A program made the position numbers and the translations under genes. The notes beneath the pieces are model-generated. The model was not told the DNA's origin. It did not search any database and saw nothing but the letters and a program-made list of their open reading frames with translations. Shown here one piece after another: positions 1-6,807 of a stretch of DNA of 7,398 nt (its first letter is position 1; each line of letters begins with the position of its first letter). The DNA is taken from positions 1-7,398 of the forward strand of contig JAJEBJ010000108.1 in the NCBI GenBank assembly GCA_022822575.1, written 5' to 3'. The stretch comes from Alphaproteobacteria bacterium (GTDB lineage Bacteria > Pseudomonadota > Alphaproteobacteria > SP197).

Positions 1-195
1 ATCGGTTACGTCGCCAACGCAGGTCCGGACCTGCGCACCGTCGCGTTCGAGCGCATTGGCGAGAGTATCGAGGGCCTCGCCCGAGCGCGCAACGAGCAGC
101 AGCCGGGCTCCCTCGGCCGCAAAGCGCCTCGCGCTCGCCGCACCGATTCCCCGACCGGCACCGGTGACGATGACGACCCGTTGCCTGAGTCTCAT
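1..195 (-). CDS. Short-chain dehydrogenase/reductase, N-terminal fragment (runs off the left edge)
   Basis: Sixty-five residues are visible from an ATG at 195 reading leftward; the rest lies outside the window. The fragment begins with a beta strand (RVVIVTG, residues 6-12) followed by the SDR cofactor-binding motif TGAGRGIG at residues 11-18. A second strand (LLLVARS) ends in an Arg rather than an acidic residue, which in SDRs more often goes with NADP(H) than NAD(H). A GDVTD stretch at 61-65 is the usual D-V/x-T-D element that contacts the adenine ring. The catalytic Ser, Tyr and Lys would lie beyond the edge and cannot be checked. It would be a soluble cytoplasmic oxidoreductase; the substrate is unknown. 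It is divergent from the transporter operon across 128 bases, so it may share that control region. Family assignment is firm; the role is not. Confidence 0.9.
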   Translation of the reverse strand, partial: MRLRQRVVIVTGAGRGIGAASARRFAAEGARLLLVARSGEALDTLANALERDGAQVRTCVGDVTD

Positions 196-255
196 CGCCC
201 TGACTGCTGGTGCCGCGGCGGTCCTGCCGTGAGGCACGCAGTCGCTGTCGGCGTC

Positions 256-284
256 TTGGCCATGGTGACGTGATCCTGTATCAT
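256..284 (+). promoter_or_regulatory. Candidate sigma70-type promoter of the transporter operon
   Basis: TTGGCC at 256-261 (4 of 6 matches to TTGACA) is followed by exactly 17 bases and TATCAT at 279-284 (5 of 6 matches to TATAAT). A start near 291 would give a leader of about 33 bases containing the Shine-Dalgarno of the binding-protein gene. The -10 box lies inside a dyad, GTGAT (270-274) with ATCAC (283-287), which could be an operator. This is a consensus match only. Confidence 0.5.
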
Positions 285-323
285 CACACGAAAATTCATG
301 CTTCGATGGGAGGAGACTACCAG

Positions 324-1514
324 ATGACAGTTCACAACACAGTCAAGCGGAAGAGCGAGAAAAAGACCTGGAACCGGCGCGACGTTCTCAAGACCACGGC
401 CACCGCCGGTGCCGGAATGGCTCTCGGATTTCCCCATATCCGCAACGCCGAAGCCGCGACGCCGACCGTACGCATGCTGATGTGGGAAGACTACATCATT
501 CAGGAAACGGTGACGGAGTTCGAAGAGAAGTACGGTGCGCGCATTGCGCCCCAGTTCTTCGATGGCAATTCCGAGGCCTTCAACAAGATGAAGGCGGGAG
601 GCACCGAGGATTTCGACCTCGTCATGGCGGACGGATTCTGGCCCCGTCTCTATCTGCGTGACGGCCTCATCCAGCCGCTCCGCGAGGATCTCGTACCCAG
701 CCTTCAGAACAGCTTCGACGACTTCAAGCCGGGTGCCTACGACCTGTTGCACGACGAGCCAGGCGGTGCGCTGATCGGCGTCATGAACTGCTGGGGCAGT
801 TACGGCATCACGATGAACTTCGACCACATCGTGGAGGAGGATCGCGATTCGCTGAACGTCATGTTCGACGAAAAGTACGAAGGCCATCTCGCCACCGGGG
901 CGCGCTTCGAGGAGAACATCGCGATGGCCGGCATCCTCGCCGCCACGCAGATGGGAACCACGACAGATGAAAGGCCCGACGGGCAGCCATTCAACCCCTA
1001 CAAGCTGACCGACGATGAGCTGGCCAGGGCCAAGGAACTTCTCATCAAGCAGAAGGGCCTGCTCGTGACGCGCTACACCGACTACGACGGCCTGCAGCGC
1101 CTGATGCGGCCGGGGCTGGTCTGGGCCTCGCCGGAGTTCTCGGAGATCTACCGCCGTCTGACGCGGGCTCGTTGGGCTGGCGAGATTGACTTCGAGGTCG
1201 GCCACATGCTGCAGCCCAAGGAAGGCGGCCTCGGCTGGATCGACAGCTGGCAACTCAGTTCGTCGACGACCGACAGCGAGGCAATCGAGCTCGCGCACCA
1301 CTGGATGAACCACTACATCAGTCGCCAGAGCATGCAGCGCGTCGCCGGCATCGGCGTGGCTCCGTGCTTCGACGTGCGCGATCTTCTTCCCGAAGAGGAG
1401 GTCTCACTGCTCATGATGGACCGCACGGCCGAGTTGCGAGGCCTGCACATGTTCGATCAGCCCTCCTCGCCGGAGAAGTGGGAGCGCATCTGGAACGAAG
1501 TCGAGGCAGCCTGA
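324..1514 (+). CDS. Tat-exported ABC transporter substrate-binding protein, PotD/PotF (polyamine) family
   Basis: This 396-residue periplasmic receptor would capture an amine and deliver it to the permeases encoded downstream. The start at 324 is chosen because GGGAGGAG (308-315) sits 8 bases upstream; the reading frame is open further upstream, but the ATG at 306 overlaps that site. The N-terminus is a twin-arginine signal: NRRDVLK at residues 17-23, a weakly hydrophobic Ala/Gly stretch, and AEA before a probable cleavage after residue 44. Aligned by eye to E. coli PotD, several amine-binding residues are kept: W54 and Y57 in WEDY (PotD WTEY), W267 (PotD W229), and W305 and D307 in PKEGGLGWIDSW (PotD W255 and D257). 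The acidic residue matching PotD E171 is probably E196 or E197, but alignment there is uncertain. Export already folded, through Tat, is implied. The family is secure; the choice between putrescine, spermidine and another cationic amine is open. Confidence 0.93.
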   Translation: MTVHNTVKRKSEKKTWNRRDVLKTTATAGAGMALGFPHIRNAEAATPTVRMLMWEDYIIQETVTEFEEKYGARIAPQFFDGNSEAFNKMKAGGTEDFDLVMADGFWPRLYLRDGLIQPLREDLVPSLQNSFDDFKPGAYDLLHDEPGGALIGVMNCWGSYGITMNFDHIVEEDRDSLNVMFDEKYEGHLATGARFEENIAMAGILAATQMGTTTDERPDGQPFNPYKLTDDELARAKELLIKQKGLLVTRYTDYDGLQRLMRPGLVWASPEFSEIYRRLTRARWAGEIDFEVGHMLQPKEGGLGWIDSWQLSSSTTDSEAIELAHHWMNHYISRQSMQRVAGIGVAPCFDVRDLLPEEEVSLLMMDRTAELRGLHMFDQPSSPEKWERIWNEVEAA

Positions 1515-1533
1515 CCGGGCGACCGATGACGCA

Positions 1534-1561
1534 GGGCCGGCCCGTCGGCGACGGCCGGCCC
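1534..1561 (+). promoter_or_regulatory. Strong GC hairpin between binding-protein and ATPase genes (probable attenuator or mRNA stabiliser)
   Basis: GGGCCGGCC (1534-1542) pairs perfectly with GGCCGGCCC (1553-1561). An inner GTC/GAC stem closes a GGC loop, leaving one bulged C at 1543. The structure starts 19 bases after the binding-protein stop and ends 34 bases before the ATPase start. No T-run follows (CTCTTCCAG), so it is not a standard intrinsic terminator. Such hairpins after binding-protein genes commonly protect the upstream mRNA from 3' decay or partly block read-through, giving more receptor than transporter. That role is inferred. Confidence 0.6.
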
Positions 1562-1595
1562 CTCTTCCAGGAACGGAATCGGGGCGTGTTCTGCC

Positions 1596-2693
1596 ATGGA
1601 TGACGCCGTTCTCAGGATCGACCGGGTCACCAAGAGGTTCGGTACGACGACGGCGGTGCGTTCGGTATCAATCGACATTCCGGCCAAGGAGTTTTTCGCC
1701 CTTCTCGGACCCAGCGGTTCGGGCAAGACAACCCTGCTGCGCATCATCGCCGGCCTCGAAGTCCCCGACGAGGGGCGCGTCGTCATCAACGGAATCGATG
1801 TCACGCGTCAGCCGCCGTACACGCGTGGCATCGGCATGGTCTTCCAGGATTTCATGCTCTTTCCACACAAGCGGGTCGGCGAGAACATCGTCTTTCCCCT
1901 GCGCATGCAGGGGCTGTCGCGCGGCGAGCAGGATGAGCGCTTGCGCTGGGCCGTCGACCTGCTCCATCTCGAGGGCCTCGAGGACCGCTATCCCAGCCAG
2001 CTGTCGGGAGGCCAACAGCAGCGCGTCGCGCTGGCGCGCGGCCTGATCGCGCGCCCGGTCCTGCTTCTGCTCGACGAGCCGCTGGCCAATCTCGACCGCG
2101 AACTGCGCAAGGAGATGGAGGTCGAGGTCAGGCGCTACCAGCTGGAGCTTGAAATTCCGTTCATCTACGTCACGCACAATCAGGAAGAGGCGCTGACCAT
2201 GTCCGATCGCATCGCGGTCATGAACGAAGGAAGCTTCGAGCAGGTAGCCCCGAAGCACGAGGTCTACACCCATCCCGAAAGCCGCTTCGTGGCGGGCTTC
2301 GTCGGTCACTCGAATCGCCTGCACGGCCGCCTTACCGCGTGCGAGAAGGGCCGGGGCATGCTCGACTGGAAGGGGATTGGCGTCGAGGTTCCGGTTCCAT
2401 CCGGACTGGAGATCGGCGACCAGGTGGAGTGTCTTGTCAAGTGTGAGAAGTTCTCGGTGTGCCGGGTCGACGACACCCGATCGGAATCCGCCACAAACAC
2501 GATCGACGGCCGGCTTCGGGATGTCATCTTCAAGGGAGCGGGCGTGGACTACCAGGTCGTGGCACCCAACGGCCAGGAGATCACGATCAGCGCGGGCGTG
2601 GGCTCAACAGAACTTCAGACAGGTGACGATGTCCGGGTGACGTGGACCGCAAGCGACAGTCACTGTTTCGCCGTGCCGGATGCCGGCCCATGA
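1596..2693 (+). CDS. potA: Polyamine-type ABC transporter ATP-binding protein (PotA-like)
   Basis: This 365-residue cytoplasmic ATPase would power import through the two permeases encoded next. All nucleotide-binding elements are present in order: Walker A GPSGSGKTT (38-46), Q-loop Gln84 in VFQDFMLFPH, ABC signature LSGGQ (136-140), Walker B LLLLDE with D160 and E161, D-loop LANLD (163-167) and H-loop His194 in YVTHNQEEA. After about residue 235 comes a C-terminal extension of roughly 130 residues. Its length and position match the TOBE/OB-fold domain of PotA-type ATPases, often regulatory or contacting partner subunits. Total length is typical for PotA. Only a weak GGGG (1581-1584) precedes the ATG. 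The stop overlaps the start of the next gene (ATGA), which points to translational coupling. Related ATPases of iron(III) or thiamine importers share the architecture, so the polyamine label rests on the whole operon. Confidence 0.93.
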   Translation: MDDAVLRIDRVTKRFGTTTAVRSVSIDIPAKEFFALLGPSGSGKTTLLRIIAGLEVPDEGRVVINGIDVTRQPPYTRGIGMVFQDFMLFPHKRVGENIVFPLRMQGLSRGEQDERLRWAVDLLHLEGLEDRYPSQLSGGQQQRVALARGLIARPVLLLLDEPLANLDRELRKEMEVEVRRYQLELEIPFIYVTHNQEEALTMSDRIAVMNEGSFEQVAPKHEVYTHPESRFVAGFVGHSNRLHGRLTACEKGRGMLDWKGIGVEVPVPSGLEIGDQVECLVKCEKFSVCRVDDTRSESATNTIDGRLRDVIFKGAGVDYQVVAPNGQEITISAGVGSTELQTGDDVRVTWTASDSHCFAVPDAGP

Positions 2694-3589
2694 CCGCAAC
2701 ACGCAGCGAAGTCGGGGACGATCGCGGCCGGCTGAGCGAGACACAGAGATTTCTTGCTCTTGGGCTTCCGGGCGCGCTCTTCATCGTCATTTGCCTGTTC
2801 CTGCCGATCCTGTCGATCGTCGTCTTCAGCTTCTGGCGTACCGAGGTCTTCGAGATCTATCCCGACTGGAATCTCGACAACTATCGCGTGCTGTTTTCCG
2901 AGACGACGTACATGGTCTTCTTGTGGCGCTCTTTCGCCACGGCAATCTGTGTTTCCCTGGCCTGCCTTCTCTACGGTTGGCCGGTGGCGTTTTTCATCGC
3001 CCGCTATGGCGGCCGCTATCGCCTGCTGATGATCCTTGCCCTCGCCGGGCCGTTCTTCACGGGCATCATCCTCCGGGTTTCCGCCCTGCAGGGCCTGATG
3101 GGTCCGGTCGGGGCCTTCAACATGACCTTGATGACATTCGGCATCGCACCGATCGAGGCCATCATGTTCTCCTGGCTGGCCACGGGAATTGGGCTCTTCT
3201 ACCTCTACATGCCCTTCATGGTCACGGCCATCTATCTGTCACTGCTCAACTTCGATTTCGAACTGCTTGAGGTGGCGAAGATCAACGGCGCGCGACCCTG
3301 GCGCGCCTTCGTGGAAGTGACATGGCCGCTCAACTGGATCGGCACGGCCATTGGCCTCGTCATTGTCTTCGTGCCCTGCATGGCCGCTTCAGTGACCCCG
3401 ATCTTCCTCGGCGGACCGAACGGCGCGTCGTTCGGTTCGGTACTGGGCAAGCAGTTCGGCGAGACCGGCACCTGGGCCCTCGGTTCGGCCATGGGTGTGG
3501 TGCTGTTTGCCGTGTCGTCGGCAATCGTTCTGCTCATGTGGAGGACCATCGACCTCCGGCGCAGCGGCTTCACCGGCAAGGTGGTCTGA
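2690..3589 (+). CDS. potB: ABC transporter inner-membrane permease, PotB-like
   Basis: This 299-residue integral membrane protein would form one half of the import channel. The start is the ATG at 2690, overlapping the preceding stop as ATGA. No Shine-Dalgarno is visible, consistent with coupled translation. About six membrane segments can be seen, roughly at residues 22-48, 82-105, 112-131, 157-184, 215-240 and 264-285. The cytoplasmic coupling loop that docks on the ATPase (EAA loop) is at about 191-214. It reads ELLEVAKINGARPWRAF and ends in V-x-W-P-L, with the conserved Glu194 and Gly200. A long periplasmic segment between the first two helices (about 49-80) is usual for PotB. The frame ends 5 bases before the second permease gene. 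The family is clear; the substrate is set by the binding protein. Confidence 0.92.
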   Translation: MTATRSEVGDDRGRLSETQRFLALGLPGALFIVICLFLPILSIVVFSFWRTEVFEIYPDWNLDNYRVLFSETTYMVFLWRSFATAICVSLACLLYGWPVAFFIARYGGRYRLLMILALAGPFFTGIILRVSALQGLMGPVGAFNMTLMTFGIAPIEAIMFSWLATGIGLFYLYMPFMVTAIYLSLLNFDFELLEVAKINGARPWRAFVEVTWPLNWIGTAIGLVIVFVPCMAASVTPIFLGGPNGASFGSVLGKQFGETGTWALGSAMGVVLFAVSSAIVLLMWRTIDLRRSGFTGKVV

Positions 3590-3594
3590 GCGTG

Positions 3595-4407
3595 ATGCAC
3601 ACGCTCTCGGCCACCCTCGGGCGTGTCATCTCCGGGACGATGCTGACGTTGCTTTACCTCTTCCTCTACGCGCCCATCGTCTACATCATCTACCAGTCGG
3701 TCTCGAAGAACATTGCCTGGCCCTTCCCGTTCAAGTTCTCTCTGCGGGGCTACGAGCTGCTGTGGGTCGGACGCACCTACCATGAGGCGCTGTACAACAG
3801 CTTGACGCTTGGTGTGGGAAGCGCCGTCGTCTGCACCTTCTTCGCAACGATCGGCAGCATGGCGGTGCTGAAGTACCGTTCGCGTTGGCGGCGATTCGTC
3901 GTCGTGACCTATCTCTGTCCGCTGTTCGTATCGAACCTGCTGATCGGCATTTCCAGCCTCATCTTCAACCGCCAGGTTCTGGACCTTCCGGGCAACATGG
4001 GATCGGCCATCGTTGCCATCTCCATCCCAGGAACCGCGTTTGCGTTTCTCATCATGCTCGCACAGATGTCGCGCTACGACTGGCGGTTGGATGACGCCGC
4101 GCTGGTGATGGGCGCGCGTCCCTGGCGCTGCTTCTGGGAGGTCACGTTGCCGAATATCTGGCCGGCGATGCTGGGTGCCTTCATCATCAGTTTCATCCTC
4201 GCGTTCAACAACCTCGAGATCTCCTTCTACAACCTGGGCGCTACCCAGACGCTGCCGTCGACGGCCTGGGGCTCCCTGCGTCACGGTCTCGGCCCCGAAC
4301 TGCCGGCGCTGGCGGCGATCGTGAACGGTGTCGTCTTCCTCGCGTTCGCGGTGATGTACCTGCTGATGCGTTACCGCATCGTGAGCTTCGGCCACCGGGA
4401 AGGTTAA
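3595..4407 (+). CDS. potC: ABC transporter inner-membrane permease, PotC-like
   Basis: This 270-residue second permease would pair with the PotB-like subunit as a heterodimer. Membrane segments lie at about 11-33, 67-92, 101-122, 137-157, 188-206 and 240-259. The EAA loop is at about 166-190, DDAALVMGARPWRCFWEV followed by TLP, with the invariant Gly173. The segment NNLEISFYNLG (205-215) matches the position of the acidic, polar stretch after the fifth helix of PotC proteins. The start could be ATG 3595 or the adjacent in-frame GTG at 3592. AAGGTGG (3578-3584) precedes both, 10 and 7 bases away; ATG is chosen by codon preference, a difference of one residue. The long frame upstream of it lies inside the previous permease gene. 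Length is typical of PotC. Confidence 0.92.
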   Translation: MHTLSATLGRVISGTMLTLLYLFLYAPIVYIIYQSVSKNIAWPFPFKFSLRGYELLWVGRTYHEALYNSLTLGVGSAVVCTFFATIGSMAVLKYRSRWRRFVVVTYLCPLFVSNLLIGISSLIFNRQVLDLPGNMGSAIVAISIPGTAFAFLIMLAQMSRYDWRLDDAALVMGARPWRCFWEVTLPNIWPAMLGAFIISFILAFNNLEISFYNLGATQTLPSTAWGSLRHGLGPELPALAAIVNGVVFLAFAVMYLLMRYRIVSFGHREG

Positions 4408-4438
4408 ACTTCAAGCGACGAACTCGGAGAAAACGAAC

Positions 4439-5185
4439 ATGGGTTTTGCGGGCAAGGCTGCGGTTGTCGCAGGCGGTGGAGGCATGGGTCTCCAGGTTGC
4501 CAGGGATCTGATGGCAGAGGGCGCGCACGTGGCGATTCTCGATCTCAAGGAGCCGCCTGCGGACCTTGCGTCGACAGCAGGGACCGTGACCTACCACCAG
4601 GGCGACATCACCGACGAGCCATTCGTGCGCGAGGCCATCGCTCAGATTGCCGAGGCGACCGGCCGCCTCGACTACCTCGTCAACACGACCGGGGTGCTGT
4701 GGTTTGACCGCGACCTCTCTTGCGTCGACATCGACATGGCGGTCTGGGACCGCGTGCTTGCAATCAACGTCACTTCCTTTGCCCTGACGGCCCGGCATGC
4801 GGTGCCGCGCATGAAGGCCACGGGCGGCGGTGCGATGGTCCACATTGCCTCGACGGATGCGTTGCGGGGCGACGACAAGCCGCAGGACGCCTACGGTGTC
4901 GCCAAGGCTGGCATCGTGCGCCTGTCCAAGTCGCTTGCTATCCAGTTCGCTCGCGACGGCATCCGCTCAAACACCGTGCTGCCAGGGCCGGTGCACACGC
5001 CCATGCAGGCACGGTGGGACGACAATCCGGAGGCTTTGGCCGCGATCTGTGACCACGTGCCCCTCGGACGAGTGGGTCTGGCCGCCGACATCGCAAGCGC
5101 CGTGCTTTTCCTGCTCTCCGACAAGGCAAGCTACATTACCGGCACCGAGCTCGTTGTCGACGGCGGCTGCATGGCAAAACCCTGA
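4439..5185 (+). CDS. Short-chain dehydrogenase/reductase, complete, last gene of the transporter operon
   Basis: This 248-residue cytoplasmic oxidoreductase is classical SDR size. GGAGA (4426-4430) sits 8 bases before the ATG, and only 31 bases separate it from the permease stop, so it is probably cotranscribed. The dinucleotide motif is AGGGGMG at residues 11-17, with Ala in place of the usual first Thr. Asp35 at the end of the second strand favours NAD(H). NTTG (82-85) replaces the common NNAG. The catalytic set is complete: Asn110, Ser138, Tyr152 and Lys156 (YGVAK). LPGPVHTPM (181-189) is the usual post-catalytic PG motif, and the C-terminus keeps the TGTELVVDGG signature (235-244). It should oxidise an alcohol or reduce a carbonyl. 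Linkage to an amine importer suggests the hydroxyl of an imported amino alcohol or of its derivative, but this is inference only. Confidence 0.92.
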   Translation: MGFAGKAAVVAGGGGMGLQVARDLMAEGAHVAILDLKEPPADLASTAGTVTYHQGDITDEPFVREAIAQIAEATGRLDYLVNTTGVLWFDRDLSCVDIDMAVWDRVLAINVTSFALTARHAVPRMKATGGGAMVHIASTDALRGDDKPQDAYGVAKAGIVRLSKSLAIQFARDGIRSNTVLPGPVHTPMQARWDDNPEALAAICDHVPLGRVGLAADIASAVLFLLSDKASYITGTELVVDGGCMAKP

Positions 5186-5205
5186 TCACGCCTGGTCTGA
5201 GACAC

Positions 5206-6618
5206 TCAGGCGCCCTCGAAATAGCGCTGGTACTCGAAGCTCGTGATGTGCTGGGCATGCCAGGCCTCGTAGGCAGCAAGTTCGTTTTCACGACTCAGGA
5301 CGTACTGCCTGTGGAGATCGGGACCCAGAATTTCGCAAGCGATTTCCGAGGCTGCGAACTTGGCCAGGGCCTCGGGCAGCGAACGGTGCAGGGGCCGCTC
5401 GCGTTGGGCCTGCTCGGAAGCCCCGGGGACCAGTTCCCAGGGTTCCCAGCGTTCGGCGACCGCTCGAAGGCCAGGACCCACCGTGGCCATCACGGCAAGG
5501 TAGGGGTTGGCATCCGAGCCCGCGCAGCGGTGCTCCATTCGGCAGGCCTCGGCGTCGGGTCGCGTGATGGCGCGCACCGGTGCTGTCCGGTTCTCGATAC
5601 CCCAGTAGATTTCTTCGGGCGACCAGGCGCTGCGGTCCATACGCCGGTAGGAATTCATCGTCGGCCGAAAGATGACATGAAAATCAGCCATCGTTGCAAG
5701 CAGGCCGGCACCATAGTGGCACGCCGTTGCCGAGAGCTCGCATTCGGGGTCGTGAAACGCGTTCTTCCCGGTCGTTGCGTCGACCAGGCATTGATGGATG
5801 TGGGTGCCTGAGGAGCTTTCACCGCCGGGTCCCTGGAAGCGGGTCATGAAGGTGGCGATGAGACCTCGTTCGAGGCAGAGTTCCTTGAGGCAGTGTTTCG
5901 CGCGGGTGATGCCGTCGGCAGCCGCAACCGGTGGCTGAGGCTTCATGGCAAACTCGTACATGCCCCGACCGTACTCAGAGACGAACGAAGCCACCGGATA
6001 GTTGAGACTGGCCATCCGTCGCATGAATTCCTGCATGAGCTCCTCGTAACCCGGCGCGCGCAACATGTCGTAGTTGGTGAAACTCTTGCCGTGAGGGCGC
6101 AGTTCTGCATATCGCCCCTGCTGGATCAGTTCCTCGTCGTAATGGAACAAGCCGAATTCGATCTCGAAGGCGACCTTGGCTTCGAAACCCATATTGCGGG
6201 CCTGGTCCTCAATCAGCTTGAGTCGCCAGCGAAGATCGAGTTCGCAGGCGCTGCCGTCCAGCATGTAGGTGTTGAGCAGGATCGAACAGGCGTTTGGGCG
6301 CCAGCCGTGGATCGCGGCCGTGTCCGGATCAGCGAGCGCCTGAATGCTGCCGTAGCCGTTGTCGAGCCAGCAGATGGGAGCATCGAAGACCACGTCGCCG
6401 GTCGGTGCGCCATCCGAATGGCTGACATTGTAGAGAATGGCGTTCAACGACTCGCCAGCATCCGACATCTTGAACGGCGCATATTTGGTGCGCAAAAGAC
6501 CCGTCAGGTCGGGCAGGTGAATCTGGACAAACTCGACACCCCGATCCTGATAGCTGGTACGAATCTCGTCAAACCGCTCGCGCCGATCGGCAATCGCCCT
6601 GGCCATGTCCGTCGTCAT
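5206..6618 (-). CDS. Glutamine-synthetase-family ligase, probable gamma-glutamyl-amine (polyamine) synthetase, PuuA-like
   Basis: This 470-residue soluble enzyme should use ATP to join glutamate to an amine. ATG 6618 is preferred over the GTG at 6633 because GGAGAG (6628-6623) lies just upstream of the ATG and nothing suitable precedes the GTG. An N-terminal beta-grasp-like region contains VQIHLPDLTGLLRTK. The catalytic domain keeps the metal and substrate ligands of the family: E152 and E154 (FEIEF), E215 and E222 (SEYGRGMYEF), H273 (SGTHIHQ), N322 and R325-R326 (NSYRR), N343 and R344 (ENRT), and E362 and R364 (MEHR). The Tyr-containing NLYDL loop that is adenylylated in housekeeping GSI is replaced by ELVPGASEQAQ, so control by GlnE is not expected. 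That loss, plus a convergent PotABC-type operon, favours a catabolic glutamyl-amine ligase. Glutamylation of ethanolamine or alkylamines by relatives is known, so the amine is undecided. Confidence 0.9.
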   Translation of the reverse strand: MTTDMARAIADRRERFDEIRTSYQDRGVEFVQIHLPDLTGLLRTKYAPFKMSDAGESLNAILYNVSHSDGAPTGDVVFDAPICWLDNGYGSIQALADPDTAAIHGWRPNACSILLNTYMLDGSACELDLRWRLKLIEDQARNMGFEAKVAFEIEFGLFHYDEELIQQGRYAELRPHGKSFTNYDMLRAPGYEELMQEFMRRMASLNYPVASFVSEYGRGMYEFAMKPQPPVAAADGITRAKHCLKELCLERGLIATFMTRFQGPGGESSSGTHIHQCLVDATTGKNAFHDPECELSATACHYGAGLLATMADFHVIFRPTMNSYRRMDRSAWSPEEIYWGIENRTAPVRAITRPDAEACRMEHRCAGSDANPYLAVMATVGPGLRAVAERWEPWELVPGASEQAQRERPLHRSLPEALAKFAASEIACEILGPDLHRQYVLSRENELAAYEAWHAQHITSFEYQRYFEGA

Positions 6619-6695
6619 GTCGCTCTCCGCCACAGGGGAGGATCACGATAGCAGGTTTACTCCCGGTTCTCCGCCGACAGACCCTTGGCGGGCGC

Positions 6696-6714
6696 TGCAG
6701 CGAGCGACTTGCCA
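6696..6714 (-). promoter_or_regulatory. Candidate sigma54 (-24/-12) promoter of the ligase gene
   Basis: Read on the minus strand from 6714, the sequence is TGGCAAG-TCGC-TCGCT. The diagnostic GG (6713-6712) and GC (6701-6700) are separated by exactly 10 bases, and the -24 half matches TGGCACG at 6 of 7 positions. The -12 half has C where T is usual (TCGC instead of TTGC). Transcription would begin near 6688, about 70 bases before the ATG at 6618. Nitrogen-related sigma54 control would suit an amine-scavenging ligase. Short motif match, not proof. Confidence 0.35.
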
Positions 6715-6767
6715 ACAGCTCATGCACCACGTCCGGGAGCACGAGCCAGTTCGCCGAATCTCATCAT

Positions 6768-6807
6768 TTGGTAACGAAGACCCCGAACCGAGGGATGTTG
6801 TTACCAA
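6768..6807. promoter_or_regulatory. Inverted repeat TTGGTAAC-N24-GTTACCAA, candidate regulator binding sites
   Basis: TTGGTAAC (6768-6775) is the exact reverse complement of GTTACCAA (6800-6807). The arm centres are 32 bases apart, about three helical turns, so two bound dimers or subunits would face the same side of the DNA. It lies 150-190 bases upstream of the ligase ATG and about 80-120 bases upstream of the start predicted from the sigma54-like site, a usual place for an activator. One arm also overlaps the -10 of the alternative sigma70-like promoter, where it could act as an operator. The regulator is not encoded in the window. Confidence 0.45.

Noticed and set aside
210..323. Upstream N-terminal extension of the binding protein
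   Set aside because: It would place 38 non-signal residues before the twin-arginine signal and run through the promoter and Shine-Dalgarno. ATG 324 has the well-placed GGGAGGAG.
192..1313. Long minus-strand open frame (373 codons) opposite the binding-protein gene
   Set aside because: It is antisense to a gene with clear family motifs and a strong Shine-Dalgarno, and its translation shows no recognisable domain. GC-rich coding DNA commonly leaves such open frames.
3232..4395. Minus-strand open frame of 387 codons opposite the two permease genes
   Set aside because: It spans two real genes with membrane segments and EAA loops. Its translation is His/Gln/Arg-rich without a domain, as expected for the complement of hydrophobic coding sequence.
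5191..5210. Imperfect foldback CCTG...CAGG at the convergent stops, considered as a shared terminator
   Set aside because: The stem is only about 4-5 base pairs and neither strand has a T-run after it.
6619..6633. GTG start at 6633 for the ligase
   Set aside because: No Shine-Dalgarno precedes it, whereas GGAGAG sits just upstream of ATG 6618.
5248..6651. Two plus-strand open frames (5248-5811 and 5893-6651) opposite the ligase
   Set aside because: The ligase frame has all expected catalytic motifs across the whole span. The plus-strand translations show no motif and no convincing ribosome binding site.
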